DNA from: Roseiarcus sp049509635
GTDB lineage: Bacteria > Pseudomonadota > Alphaproteobacteria > Rhizobiales > Beijerinckiaceae
DNA: 19,428 bases
NCBI GenBank assembly: GCA_049509635.1
Contig: JBEKZS010000083.1
Coordinates: 1 to 19,428, forward strand
Reading direction: 5' to 3'
Part shown: positions 6,936 to 14,135 of the stretch, piece after piece
Numbering within the stretch: position 1 is the stretch's first letter
Layout: each line of letters starts with the position of its first letter
Made by a program: the position numbers and the translations under genes
The notes under the pieces: generated by a model
Databases searched by the model: none
The model's input: the letters and a program-made list of their open reading frames with translations, nothing else
What the model was told of the DNA's origin: nothing

Positions 6936-7400
6936 ATGCCACTGAACGATATACTCGCCCCGGATGCGGTGCTGGCGTCGCTGCGGGTCAACGGCAAGAA
7001 ACAGGTCCTCCAGGAATTGAGCGAACGTGCGGCCGCCGTTTCCGGTCTGGCGGCGCGCGAGATTTTCGACTCGCTGCTGCAACGCGAGCGCCTGGGCTCG
7101 ACCGGCGTCGGCGACGGCATCGCGATTCCGCATGGCAAGCTCGCCAAATGCGGCCGTATATTCGGCATTTTCGGCCGGCTCGAGCGGCCGATCGATTTCG
7201 AGGCGCTCGACGGCCTGCCGGTCGACCTGATCTTTCTGCTGATCGCGCCCGAGAACGCCGGCGCCGACCACCTCAAGGCGCTCGCCCTGATCGCGCGGGT
7301 TCTGCGGGCGCCGGGCCTTGCCGCCAAACTTCGGGCGACCCGCGATCCCTCGGCGCTGTTTTCGCTTCTGACGCTGACGCCGACGTCGAACGCGGCGTGA
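6936..7400 (+). CDS. ptsN: PTS EIIA-Ntr nitrogen regulatory protein
   Basis: This is the final phosphate acceptor of the regulatory PTS-Ntr chain (PtsP-NPr-EIIANtr). It signals nitrogen and carbon state to partners such as potassium transport and sensor kinases rather than importing sugar. The 154-residue single-domain protein has the family start PLNDILAPDAVLASL, the RERLGSTGVGDGIAIPHGKL motif with the phosphorylated His66, and FGRLERPIDFEALDGLPVDL followed by IFLLIAPENAGADHLKALA. ATG 6936 gives the family length; the ribosome binding site is weak (AGAGAG). It follows hpf after 86 bases, probably co-transcribed, and purS starts only 28 bases after its stop. Confidence 0.96.
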   Translation: MPLNDILAPDAVLASLRVNGKKQVLQELSERAAAVSGLAAREIFDSLLQRERLGSTGVGDGIAIPHGKLAKCGRIFGIFGRLERPIDFEALDGLPVDLIFLLIAPENAGADHLKALALIARVLRAPGLAAKLRATRDPSALFSLLTLTPTSNAA

Positions 7401-7428
7401 ACCCCGGCCAAAAGGAGAGCCCCCGTCG

Positions 7429-7668
7429 ATGAGAGCGCGCGTGATCGTCACCCTCAAGGGCGGCGTGCTCGATCCCCAAGGCAAAGCGATCGAGGGCGCG
7501 CTGAAGTCCCTCGGCGTGGAGGGGGTGGTCAGCGTGCGCCAGGGCAAGGTGTTCGACGTCGAAATCGAGGCGGTCGACGCGCAGGCGGCGCGCGAGCGCC
7601 TGGCCGTCGCCTGCGAAAAGCTGCTCGCCAATACGATCGTCGAAAATTATTCGATCGAGGCGCCCTGA
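7429..7668 (+). CDS. purS: Phosphoribosylformylglycinamidine synthase subunit PurS
   Basis: This 79-residue subunit bridges PurL and PurQ in the multi-subunit FGAM synthase of purine biosynthesis. The sequence MRARVIVTLKGGVLDPQGKA, ALKSLGVEGVVSVRQGKVFD and the acidic end CEKLLANTIVENYSIE are typical of the family, and the length is normal. A good ribosome binding site, AAAAGGAGAG, lies before ATG 7429. Its stop is one base from the TTG start of purQ, so the two are translationally coupled. The genes that usually flank the pair in alphaproteobacteria (purC before, purL after) are missing here and must lie elsewhere. Confidence 0.96.
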   Translation: MRARVIVTLKGGVLDPQGKAIEGALKSLGVEGVVSVRQGKVFDVEIEAVDAQAARERLAVACEKLLANTIVENYSIEAP

Positions 7669-7669
7669 C

Positions 7670-8356
7670 TTGCGCGCCGCGGTGATTCTGTTCCCGGGGT
7701 CGAACCGAGAAGGCGACGTTGCGCGCGCGCTGCATCAGGCGAGCGGCGCCAGGCCGCTGATCCTTCGCCACGACGAGTCCGCTTTGCCGGCGGGGACCGA
7801 TCTCGTCGTGCTGCCCGGCGGCTTCTCCTATGGCGATTACCTGCGCTGCGGCGCCATCGCCGCGCGGGCGCCGGTGATGAGCGCGGTGCGCGCGCATGCG
7901 GCGCGTGGCGGCCTCGTCCTCGGCGTCTGCAACGGCTTCCAGATTCTCTGCGAAGCCGGCCTGTTGCCCGGTGTGCTGCTGCGCAACGCGGATTTGCGGT
8001 TCATCTGCCGGATGCAGCATTTGCGCGTCGAGAACGCGGCCACGCCGTTCACGCGCCGATACGTGCAAGGCCAGGCGGTCAAGTTCGCGATCGCCCATGG
8101 CGAGGGAAACTATGTCGCCGACCCCGAGACGCTCGCACGGCTCGCCGGCGAGGGGAGAATCGCCTTCCGCTATTGCGACGCCGATGGGGGCGTCGGCGGC
8201 GCGGCCAATCCCAACGGTTCGGTCGACGACATCGCCGGGATCTATGGCGAGGGTTTCCGCGTGCTCGGCCTGATGCCGCATCCCGAGAATCTGATCGACC
8301 CGATGGTCGGGGGGGTCGATGGACGCGGGCTGTTCGAGAGCCTGACGGCGGCGTAG
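7670..8356 (+). CDS. purQ: Phosphoribosylformylglycinamidine synthase glutaminase subunit PurQ
   Basis: This class I glutamine amidotransferase subunit (228 residues) supplies ammonia for conversion of FGAR to FGAM. Visible are the start AAVILFPGSNREGDVARAL, the GGFSYGDYLRCGAIA loop, the nucleophile elbow GLVLGVCNGFQILCEAGLLP with Cys87, and the C-terminal His-Glu pair in LGLMPHPENLIDP. I chose the TTG at 7670 because it gives the family N-terminus directly before the first beta strand; a GTG three codons later would cut into that strand. The start codon is one base past the purS stop, a normal coupling distance. No purL follows. The next gene is convergent. Confidence 0.95.
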   Translation: MRAAVILFPGSNREGDVARALHQASGARPLILRHDESALPAGTDLVVLPGGFSYGDYLRCGAIAARAPVMSAVRAHAARGGLVLGVCNGFQILCEAGLLPGVLLRNADLRFICRMQHLRVENAATPFTRRYVQGQAVKFAIAHGEGNYVADPETLARLAGEGRIAFRYCDADGGVGGAANPNGSVDDIAGIYGEGFRVLGLMPHPENLIDPMVGGVDGRGLFESLTAA

Positions 8357-8398
8357 CGGCCGCGCGCGGCGACGCGACGCCGATCGTCCCATTGGCGG

Positions 8399-8701
8399 CT
8401 ATTGGACTTTCGGCGCGGCCGCGATGAAGCGGGCGATCGCGTCGGCGACGCCCGGCGCCAGCGGGATGGCGGGATCGCCATAGGTCCGGGCGTTCTCACG
8501 CCGGTCGTCCGACGACACGGCCTCAAGGACGTGATTCGCATCGGGAAGCAGGACGAGCTCGGCGGCCGGCGCCGACAGCTTCAGGCGCTCGGCGTCCTCG
8601 GCGCCGACCTGGAGATCCCGTTCGCCTTGCAGGATGAGCACGGGCTTGGACACGGCGGCGATCAATCTGGCCGGGTCGTAGCCGAAGGCGTTGATGAGGA
8701 A
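8399..8701 (-). pseudogene. C-terminal remnant of an alpha/beta-hydrolase, 5' part deleted
   Basis: The readable sequence begins right after a TGA as FLINAFGYDPARLIAAVSKP and continues PVLILQGERDLQVGAEDAER to LPDANHVLEAVSSDD and the end PLAPGVADAIARFIAAAPKVQ. This is the last third (about 100 of 300 residues) of an alpha/beta-hydrolase family whose members keep FLxxxxxYDPA before the Asp-bearing strand. The catalytic Asp (GERD) and His (ANHV) are present, but the lid, oxyanion region and nucleophile Ser are absent. The only in-window start is an internal TTG at 8665, with no ribosome binding site seen. It is in the same frame as the truncated gene upstream. The product should be inactive. Confidence 0.75.
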
Positions 8702-8989
8702 TCAGAACGCGTTGCGGACGGCCTGCACGCTGACGATCTCGGCGCGCGCCATGCGATAGCGAAGAATTCCCGGACCGAACCGCCAGCGAAGTTCGTCCTC
8801 GGTCACTTCGACCGTCAATGAGGAGAAGAGCCATCCGAGCGCGGTCAGCGCGGCCGCGCCCGCCCACAAGAGCGATCGGGTGGACGGCGATTGGCAGAAA
8901 AAGCCGATCGTCGCGGTGCCGACGGCCGCGGAGAGCATCGCCGCCAGCGACAGCGCGCCGGGTTGGGTATGGCGGTAGAGAGTCGTCAT
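8702..8989 (-). pseudogene. Small membrane protein with PH-like segment, apparently 3'-truncated
   Basis: The 95-residue product starts MTTLYRHTQPGALSLAAMLS and has two hydrophobic helices (about 13-32 and 41-58). A short PH/DUF304-like strand set follows: TVEVTEDELRWRFGPGILRY, then MARAEIVSVQAVRNAF and a stop. In relatives as I remember them, the VRN motif continues into a Trp/Tyr/Gly-rich strand (VRNPWWYGWGIR) and another 30-40 residues, so this copy seems cut exactly there. GGAG precedes ATG 8989, so it is probably still translated. The following sequence is the tail of an unrelated hydrolase in the same frame. If the family recollection is wrong it could be a complete small membrane protein. 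Confidence 0.6.
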
Positions 8990-9027
8990 GATCTGGCTCC
9001 GGGGATGAATGACCTGGTCGATCCAGC

Positions 9028-9048
9028 CCCGCGCAATCGATGCGCGGG
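9028..9048. repeat. Hairpin with 8-base stem in the gene-free gap
   Basis: CCCGCGCA (9028-9035) and TGCGCGGG (9041-9048) pair perfectly around the loop ATCGA. On the minus strand it falls in the leader of the truncated membrane gene, about 40 bases before its start. No T-run follows on either strand, so a terminator is unlikely; its role is unknown. Confidence 0.35.
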
Positions 9049-9406
9049 ATGCGGGACGAACCGAACGCGCCCGCGAGGTCCGGCAAGGCGTCGCCGCCGA
9101 AGCGGCGATCCCGCATTCGTTACGGGACCCCGCTTGTTCGGCCCATTGGGGATCGCCCGCACTGTCCGCGCTCGCCGGTTTGCCGGGGGCCCCGCGTCTT
9201 CTCTGGTTTCCAGCGCCCCCCTGGCGCGGTCCCCGTCGCCGCAGTTTTTCTCTTTTGCAGAAATTATGCTTGACTTCGGCCGTTCCCCGGTCCAGCATGA
9301 GGGCGCCGATGGAGGGTCGGTCCGAACCCGCGAAGGCAAGGAGATTCCCCGCTGCGTACGAAAATCGCCCGAGAGCCCCACGGCGCTTCCTTTTGCCCGC
9401 AGGCCC

Positions 9407-9436
9407 TTGAAATCGCTCGAGACCCAGAGATAAGAG
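9407..9436 (+). promoter_or_regulatory. Likely promoter of the small secreted protein gene
   Basis: TTGAAA (9407-9412) and TAAGAG (9431-9436) are 18 bases apart (or ATAAGA at 17), with the ATG at 9463. The match is good for the -35 and fair for the -10. Confidence 0.35.
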
Positions 9437-9462
9437 CTTCCAAGAATTTCCTTTCCTCGGCC

Positions 9463-9855
9463 ATGTGCGCCAAGCCGCGCCGCCGTCCCCTGCGCAGCTT
9501 GACCCTGCCTCACGCCATCGGCTTCGCGATGCTCGTCGGCCTCGCCGGCGCGGAGGTGGCGGCCGCCCAGTCGGCCGCACCGGCCAAGCCCGAGAAGAAG
9601 CCCGCGGCCTCGACCGTCCTCCAGATCGCCAACGGCCGCGCCGTCGCGCTCACCGAACTCGATGCGACGCCGACGGGGGGATACATTCCAAGAGTGATCG
9701 TGCGCGGCCTCGCCGCCGGCAAGAAGGCGGCGGCCAGGATCGAGACGGACAAGGACTGCGTCTATGATCTTCATGGCGCCTATGCGGACGGGTCGAGCAC
9801 CGAGTCCTCCGGCGTCGACCTCTGCAAGGACCCGACCGTCAAGCTCGTCGATTGA
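9463..9855 (+). CDS. Small exported protein of unknown function
   Basis: The 130-residue protein has a basic N-terminus, a hydrophobic core (AIGFAMLVGLAGAEVAAAQS) and a likely signal-peptidase site around AAA-QS, so it is probably periplasmic. A short Ala/Lys/Pro linker follows. The mature domain reads TVLQIANGRAVALTELDATP, then VIVRGLAAGKKAAARIETDK, then CVYDLHGAYADGSSTESSGV and DLCKDPTVKLVD, with two cysteines that could form a disulphide. I recall similar uncharacterised secreted proteins with a DLHGxYADGS...GVDLC signature in Hyphomicrobiales, but know no function. The fold looks like a small beta sandwich; that is inference. Its 3' end overlaps the convergent ProXp gene by 76 bases. Confidence 0.8.
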   Translation: MCAKPRRRPLRSLTLPHAIGFAMLVGLAGAEVAAAQSAAPAKPEKKPAASTVLQIANGRAVALTELDATPTGGYIPRVIVRGLAAGKKAAARIETDKDCVYDLHGAYADGSSTESSGVDLCKDPTVKLVD

Positions 9856-10367
9856 AGCTTGGTCGACACGCCTTCGTCGAGGGCGACGATCAGCGGCTCG
9901 TGGCCGGTCGCCCGCAGAAATCTGACGAGGTCGGCGCTGGCGAGGCCAGTCGTGCGCGTGTTGACGAGCGGATGAAAGTTGAGCCGCTCGTGCGCCATCA
10001 TCGCGGCGTCGAGCACCACGGTGACCCGCAGGTCGCGGTCGTTGATGGCGCCGAACGGCGTCACCGATCCGGGACGCACGCCCCAGACCTGCTCGAGAAG
10101 CTCGGCGGAGCCGAACGAAACGCGGCCCTGGCCGCCGATCTTCTCGTGGACGCGCTTGAGATCGACCGACGCCGCCGCGCCGAGCACGAGCAGGAACAGC
10201 CGACTCTTCTTGTCCCTGACGAACAGGTTCTTGGTGTGGCCGCCCGGCAGGTCGCCGCGCAACGCCGTCGATTCCTCGACCGTGAACACGGCGGGGTGCT
10301 CGACGGTCTCGGCCGGGATCGCGAGACCGGCGAGGAAGGCGAACAGGTCTTCAGGCGTCGCGGGCAT
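9780..10367 (-). CDS. Ala-tRNA(Pro) deacylase, ProXp-ala/YbaK family
   Basis: This 195-residue stand-alone editing protein resembles the prolyl-tRNA synthetase editing domain; such proteins hydrolyse mischarged Ala-tRNA(Pro). It begins MPATPEDLFAFLAGLAIPAE with HPAVFTVEES. The key segment GGHTKNLFVRDKK carries the conserved His44, Lys46 and Asn47, and GVRPGSVTPFGAINDR and LNFHPLVNTRTTGLASADL follow as in the family. The start at 10367 (ATG) matches the family N-terminus; the frame stays open upstream only as antisense of the radical SAM gene. Relatives usually stop soon after the GHEP motif. Here about 29 more residues (from VSTKLQSTSL) run to a TAG inside the convergent secreted-protein gene, so the natural stop may have been lost. 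Confidence 0.9.
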   Translation of the reverse strand: MPATPEDLFAFLAGLAIPAETVEHPAVFTVEESTALRGDLPGGHTKNLFVRDKKSRLFLLVLGAAASVDLKRVHEKIGGQGRVSFGSAELLEQVWGVRPGSVTPFGAINDRDLRVTVVLDAAMMAHERLNFHPLVNTRTTGLASADLVRFLRATGHEPLIVALDEGVSTKLQSTSLTVGSLQRSTPEDSVLDPSA

Positions 10368-10465
10368 CAGCGGGTCCGGAGGGTGGCGAGCCTGTAGCGC
10401 CGCAGGCGCGCGCCGGCAAGAGCGCGCCGCGTGGCCGCGCATGACCGCCCAGCCGGCCGGCGCTG

Positions 10466-10495
10466 TTGACTTGCCCGGCGAACTCGACCCTAATT
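10466..10495 (+). promoter_or_regulatory. Likely promoter of the radical SAM gene
   Basis: TTGACT (10466-10471) and CTAATT (10490-10495) are 18 bases apart in the 150-base spacer between two divergent genes. The start codon follows 22 bases after the -10. The boxes are good matches for an alphaproteobacterial housekeeping promoter. Confidence 0.35.
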
Positions 10496-10517
10496 CGCGC
10501 AGGACGAGGCGAGGCCA

Positions 10518-12257
10518 ATGGCGGACAGGTTCGCGCTCTATCTCATCAAGCCGTCGCATTACGACGATGACGGCTATGTGATCCAATGGGCGCGCTCGGC
10601 GATCCCGTCGAATACGCTGGCGGTGCTGCACGGCCTCGCCGAGGATTGCCGCGCGCGACGCGCGCTCGGCGACGACGTCGAAATCGACATCGCCGTGATC
10701 GACGAGACCAACACGCGCGTGCGGCCCGAACGGATCGCGCGGGCGATCGGCGCTGCGGGCGGGCGCGGCCTCGTCGGGCTGGTCGGCGTCCAGTCGAACC
10801 AGTTTCCCCATGCGGTCGATCTCGCCCGGCGCTTTCGCGCGCTCGGCGTCCAGGTCGCGATCGGCGGCTTCCATGTCTCGGGCTGTCTGGCGATGCTGCC
10901 GGAAATGCCGGGGGATCTGCAAGAGGCGCAGGCGCTCGGCGTCTCGCTGTTCGCCGGCGAGGCCGAGGGGCGGCTCGACGCCGTGCTCGCCGACGCCTAC
11001 GCCGGGACGCTGAAGCCGCTCTACGATTTCATGAACGACCTGCCCGGGCTCGAAGGCGCGCCGATGCCGATCCTGCCGGCGGCGAGCATCACCCGCACCG
11101 CGGGCGTCGTGACCAGTTTCGATGCGGGCCGGGGCTGCCCGTTCCAGTGCTCGTTCTGCACGATCATCAACGTCCAGGGCCGCAAATCGCGCTATCGCAC
11201 GCCCGACGACGTCGAGGCGATCGTCCGCGCCAATCTCGCGCAGGGAATCAGCCATTTCTTCATCACCGACGACAATCTCGCGCGCAACCGGAACTGGGAG
11301 CCGATGTTCGATCGGCTGATCGCGATGCGCGCGGAGGGCCTCGTCTTCAATTTCGTCATCCAGGTCGACACGCTGTGCCATCGCATCCCGCGCTTTATCG
11401 AAAAGGCGGCGGCGGCGGGCGTGCGGCGCGTGTTCCTCGGGCTCGAGAACATCAACCCTGAAAGCCTGGTCGGCGCCAAGAAGAAGCAGAACCGCATCGC
11501 CGAATATCGCGCGATGCTGCTCGAATGGAAGAAGGCCGGCTGCTTCACCTACGCCGGCTACATCCTCGGTTTTCCCGCCGACACGCCCGAGACGATCGTG
11601 CGCGACATCAGGATCATCCAGCGCGAACTGCCGCTCGATCTGCTCGAATTCTTCTGCCTGACTCCGCTTCCGGGCTCCGAGGACCATCAGCGGCTGCACA
11701 AGGCCGGGATCGCCATGGACCCCGACATGAACAAATACGACCTCGAACACGTCGTGACCGGCCATCCCGTGATGTCGAAATCCGAATGGGAGCGCGCCTA
11801 CCGGCTCGCCTGGGAGACCTATTACACGCCCCAGCACATGGAGACCGTGATGCGCCGCGCGGTCGCGACCGGCATCAGCCCCGGCAAGATGATGTTCCTG
11901 CTGATCTGGTTCTACGGCTGCGTGACGATCGAGAAAATCCACCCGCTCGAGGGCGGCTATCTCCGGTTGAAGGCGCGGCGCGACCGGCGGCCGGGCCTGC
12001 CGCGCGAGAATCCGCTGATCTTCTATCCCAAATACGTCTTCGGCCTGATCGCCAAGCACGTCGCGATCTCGCGCATCGTCTGGCGCATGGCCTCGGTGCG
12101 CCGGGCGATCAAGCGCGATCCGGCCGCGCGGCTCTATATGGACCAGGCGTTGACCCCGGTGACCGACGCCGAGCTCGACGGCCTCGAAATGTTCAACGTG
12201 ACCGCGTCCGCGCGCACCGCGGCCGACAAGGCGAAGAAGCGCCTCGCGACGGCCTGA
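10518..12257 (+). CDS. Radical SAM protein with N-terminal B12-binding-like domain, function unknown
   Basis: The 579-residue protein starts with a Rossmann-like region (about 5-165; IGGFHVSG at 115-122) in the position of the cobalamin domain of class B radical SAM enzymes. The usual DxHxxG cobalamin-lower-ligand motif is not evident, so B12 binding is uncertain. The radical SAM core carries GRGCPFQCSFCTI with the iron-sulphur cysteines Cys207, Cys211 and Cys214, then HFFITDDNLARNRNW, RVFLGLENINPESL and AGYILGFPADT. A long C-terminal region (about 400-579) has YYTPQHMETVMRR and hydrophobic FLLIWFYGC. ATG 10518 is preceded by GAGGCGAGGCC. It stands alone: divergent from a tRNA-editing gene and convergent with a transporter 10 bases away, so context gives no substrate. 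Related cofactor-dependent methylases act on lipids, hopanoids and antibiotics, but I cannot choose among them. Confidence 0.9.
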   Translation: MADRFALYLIKPSHYDDDGYVIQWARSAIPSNTLAVLHGLAEDCRARRALGDDVEIDIAVIDETNTRVRPERIARAIGAAGGRGLVGLVGVQSNQFPHAVDLARRFRALGVQVAIGGFHVSGCLAMLPEMPGDLQEAQALGVSLFAGEAEGRLDAVLADAYAGTLKPLYDFMNDLPGLEGAPMPILPAASITRTAGVVTSFDAGRGCPFQCSFCTIINVQGRKSRYRTPDDVEAIVRANLAQGISHFFITDDNLARNRNWEPMFDRLIAMRAEGLVFNFVIQVDTLCHRIPRFIEKAAAAGVRRVFLGLENINPESLVGAKKKQNRIAEYRAMLLEWKKAGCFTYAGYILGFPADTPETIVRDIRIIQRELPLDLLEFFCLTPLPGSEDHQRLHKAGIAMDPDMNKYDLEHVVTGHPVMSKSEWERAYRLAWETYYTPQHMETVMRRAVATGISPGKMMFLLIWFYGCVTIEKIHPLEGGYLRLKARRDRRPGLPRENPLIFYPKYVFGLIAKHVAISRIVWRMASVRRAIKRDPAARLYMDQALTPVTDAELDGLEMFNVTASARTAADKAKKRLATA

Positions 12258-12267
12258 CCGCGTCCCG

Positions 12268-13320
12268 TCAGCCGGCGCCGCCGCTGGTCCCCAGCACCAG
12301 CGCGAGCCCGTAGCCCAGGACAGCGACGGCCGCCAGAAGTTCGAGGCCGCGGGCGACAAGAGTCGCGCGCGTCGACTCGGCGGCCGCCAGACGCAGCGCA
12401 GCGCCCTTGGCGAAGACGGCGAGCGCGGCCAGTGCGCCGGTGGTCGCCGCGGTGCCGAGCGCCATCGCGAGGGTCGCCAGGATCCCGGCGGGAAACAGCC
12501 CTTGCGAAAGGGCGAAGGTCAGCACGACGATCGCCCCGGAACACGGCCGCGCGCCCGCCGCCACGACGGTGGCCGCGGCGCCGCGCCAGGAAAAGCCGGC
12601 GCCGAGCCGGGCGGGGTCGGGCGCATGGACATGGCCGCAATCGGCAGCGGCGTCGAGGTCGCCGCCGGGCGCGTCGATCCGGAACTGCGAGGCGACGCCG
12701 AGCGCCAGCGCCGGCCGCCAGGGCGCGTCGGCATAGAGCGCGCCGTGCGCCGCGCGATCGGCCAGGGCGAGCCGGAGCGCCGCCGCGAAGGCGCGGCCTT
12801 TGGCCCACACCAGCCAGACGCCGACCCCGGCGACGCACGAATAGCTCGCGGCCTCGACGATGCGGCTGGCGCCGGTCATCTGCGCGCCGGTCGCCCGGAA
12901 CAGCAGCGCGGCGATCCCGATCAGCGCGATGGCGACGAGCGCCTGCAGCAGCGCCGCAAGGAACGACATCGCGACGCCGCGACGCAGCGCGCGCTCATTG
13001 GCGAACATGTAGGAGGCGATCAGCGCCTTGCCGTGGCCGGGCCCCGCCGCATGAAAAACGCCATAGGCGACGCTGAGGCCGACCAGACCCCAGATCGCCG
13101 AGGGATCGGCGTGCAGCGCCCTCACTTCGCCCGCCATGAGATGGTTCAGCCGGGCCGCCACGCCGAGAATCCAACCGCCGAGGCCGGTCGGGGCTCCGCC
13201 CGCCTCCCCGCCCGGCAAGGCGAAGGGCCGCGCGGCCGATTGCGCCCAGGCGGGTTCGAGCGCGAGAAGCACGGCGGCGGCCAGGGCGCAGGAAGCGCGG
13301 ATGAGCGAAGAACGTCTCAC
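12268..13320 (-). CDS. NicO-family nickel/cobalt transporter
   Basis: This membrane protein of 350 residues moves nickel or cobalt. An N-terminal hydrophobic segment ending PAWAQSA looks like a signal peptide. The family motifs are YGVFHAAGPGHGKALIASYM (about 85-104), with the metal-site His residues, and GARPCSGAIVVLTFALSQG further on. About six more membrane segments are visible. A loop in the middle carries CGHVHAPD, a short His-containing patch as in RcnA-like exporters but much less rich. The start is GTG 13320, which overlaps the stop of the upstream DUF1007 gene as GTGA, so translation is coupled. Direction of transport and choice of metal cannot be read from sequence. It is convergent with the radical SAM gene. 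Confidence 0.9.
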   Translation of the reverse strand: MRRSSLIRASCALAAAVLLALEPAWAQSAARPFALPGGEAGGAPTGLGGWILGVAARLNHLMAGEVRALHADPSAIWGLVGLSVAYGVFHAAGPGHGKALIASYMFANERALRRGVAMSFLAALLQALVAIALIGIAALLFRATGAQMTGASRIVEAASYSCVAGVGVWLVWAKGRAFAAALRLALADRAAHGALYADAPWRPALALGVASQFRIDAPGGDLDAAADCGHVHAPDPARLGAGFSWRGAAATVVAAGARPCSGAIVVLTFALSQGLFPAGILATLAMALGTAATTGALAALAVFAKGAALRLAAAESTRATLVARGLELLAAVAVLGYGLALVLGTSGGAG

Positions 13321-13976
13321 GGGCAGGCGACTATGGCGCGGCTGGCCATCTTGAAGCCGAAATTGGCGCCGGGCGCCAGCCCGCTGAAGAAGGATTCGCT
13401 GAGCTTGCTCGATTCGTCGGCCTCGAGCGCCTTTGGCTTGGCGATCGACAGCGAGCAGCCCGTCGGCGCGCCCGTCAGCCTGACGCCGTCCTTGTCGTCG
13501 AATTCGAAATCGATGAAGAATTCGGGATCGGCGACGAGAAGCGAAAAGAACTTCCCCGGCGCCGCCGGCGTCCTGAGCGGCAGGACGACGTGGAAGGTCA
13601 CGAGATGATCGGGGCGCTCTTCCATCCAGTACTCCGTCACTTCGCCGAAATCGACCGCCTTGCCGGCGATCTTGACGGTCGTGAAATAGCCGATCTGCGC
13701 CAGCGAGCCGGCGTTCTCCTTGGCGAGCGGGGCGAAATCCGCGCGTTTGACCAGCTGCCCCGGCGGAGCCAGACCCTGCGTCGCGAATGAGGAATACATT
13801 TCGTCAAACGTCCAGTCGTGGATGATTCCTTCCACCTTGCCGTCCGGCTTGAAGACGACCTGGCTGCGCATCGTCACCCAGACATGGGGATGGGCGCAAG
13901 CCGGCCCTGCCGCGAACGAACCGAGCGCCACCAGGGCGGCGGCGATGCGCCCGAGCCGAAGCGATCTGAACCTCAT
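13317..13976 (-). CDS. DUF1007 family periplasmic protein, partner of the NicO transporter
   Basis: From ATG 13976 the product has 219 residues with a clear signal peptide (RLGRIAAALVALGSFAAGPA, cleavage after ACA). The mature protein would begin HPHVWVTMRSQVVF, the hallmark of DUF1007, and the exposed His-Pro-His is a plausible metal ligand. The rest is beta-rich, with IIHDWTFDEMYSSFA and YWMEERPDHLVTFHV. DUF1007 genes are commonly paired with or fused to NicO permeases, as here by a 4-base overlap; a role in delivering or sensing nickel/cobalt is inferred. In-frame upstream starts at 14015 (ATG) and 14036 (TTG) exist, but would put charged residues before the signal peptide and lack a ribosome binding site. 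Confidence 0.88.
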   Translation of the reverse strand: MRFRSLRLGRIAAALVALGSFAAGPACAHPHVWVTMRSQVVFKPDGKVEGIIHDWTFDEMYSSFATQGLAPPGQLVKRADFAPLAKENAGSLAQIGYFTTVKIAGKAVDFGEVTEYWMEERPDHLVTFHVVLPLRTPAAPGKFFSLLVADPEFFIDFEFDDKDGVRLTGAPTGCSLSIAKPKALEADESSKLSESFFSGLAPGANFGFKMASRAIVACP

Positions 13977-14135
13977 GCCGGCTGCTTCAGCCCCGAGAAT
14001 CGATATCTGACGCATGCCCGAGCCAGATGGAGCCAAACTTGGGCGCGAACATGGCCCGGCCGGTTCGGCGCCCGGTGGTCGCCCTCGACGTCAGGCCTTT
14101 AGGTTTTCTTAAGCGAATGCGCTCAGTTGTAGGCG

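Larger units (their letters stand above)
8990..9462. other. 473-base gene-free gap
   Basis: This lies between two divergent starts. Frames crossing it are Arg/Pro-rich shadows with no recognisable domain. It contains one good hairpin (9028-9048), an AT-richer patch around 9240-9280 (TTTTTCTCTTTTGCAG and nearby TTGACT), and the candidate promoter for the next gene at 9407-9436. I see no tRNA, insertion-sequence end or known riboswitch in it. Confidence 0.5.

Noticed and set aside
8891..9433. Plus-strand frame filling the 473-base gap
   Set aside because: Arg/Pro/Ser-rich, no domain, overlaps the start of the minus-strand gene; not credible as a protein.
10368..12359. Long 5' extension of the ProXp frame opposite the radical SAM gene
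   Set aside because: The family N-terminus begins at ATG 10367; the extension is antisense of a conserved enzyme and has shadow composition.
12502..13608. Plus-strand frame opposite the NicO and DUF1007 genes
   Set aside because: Shadow frame over two recognised genes, with no domain.
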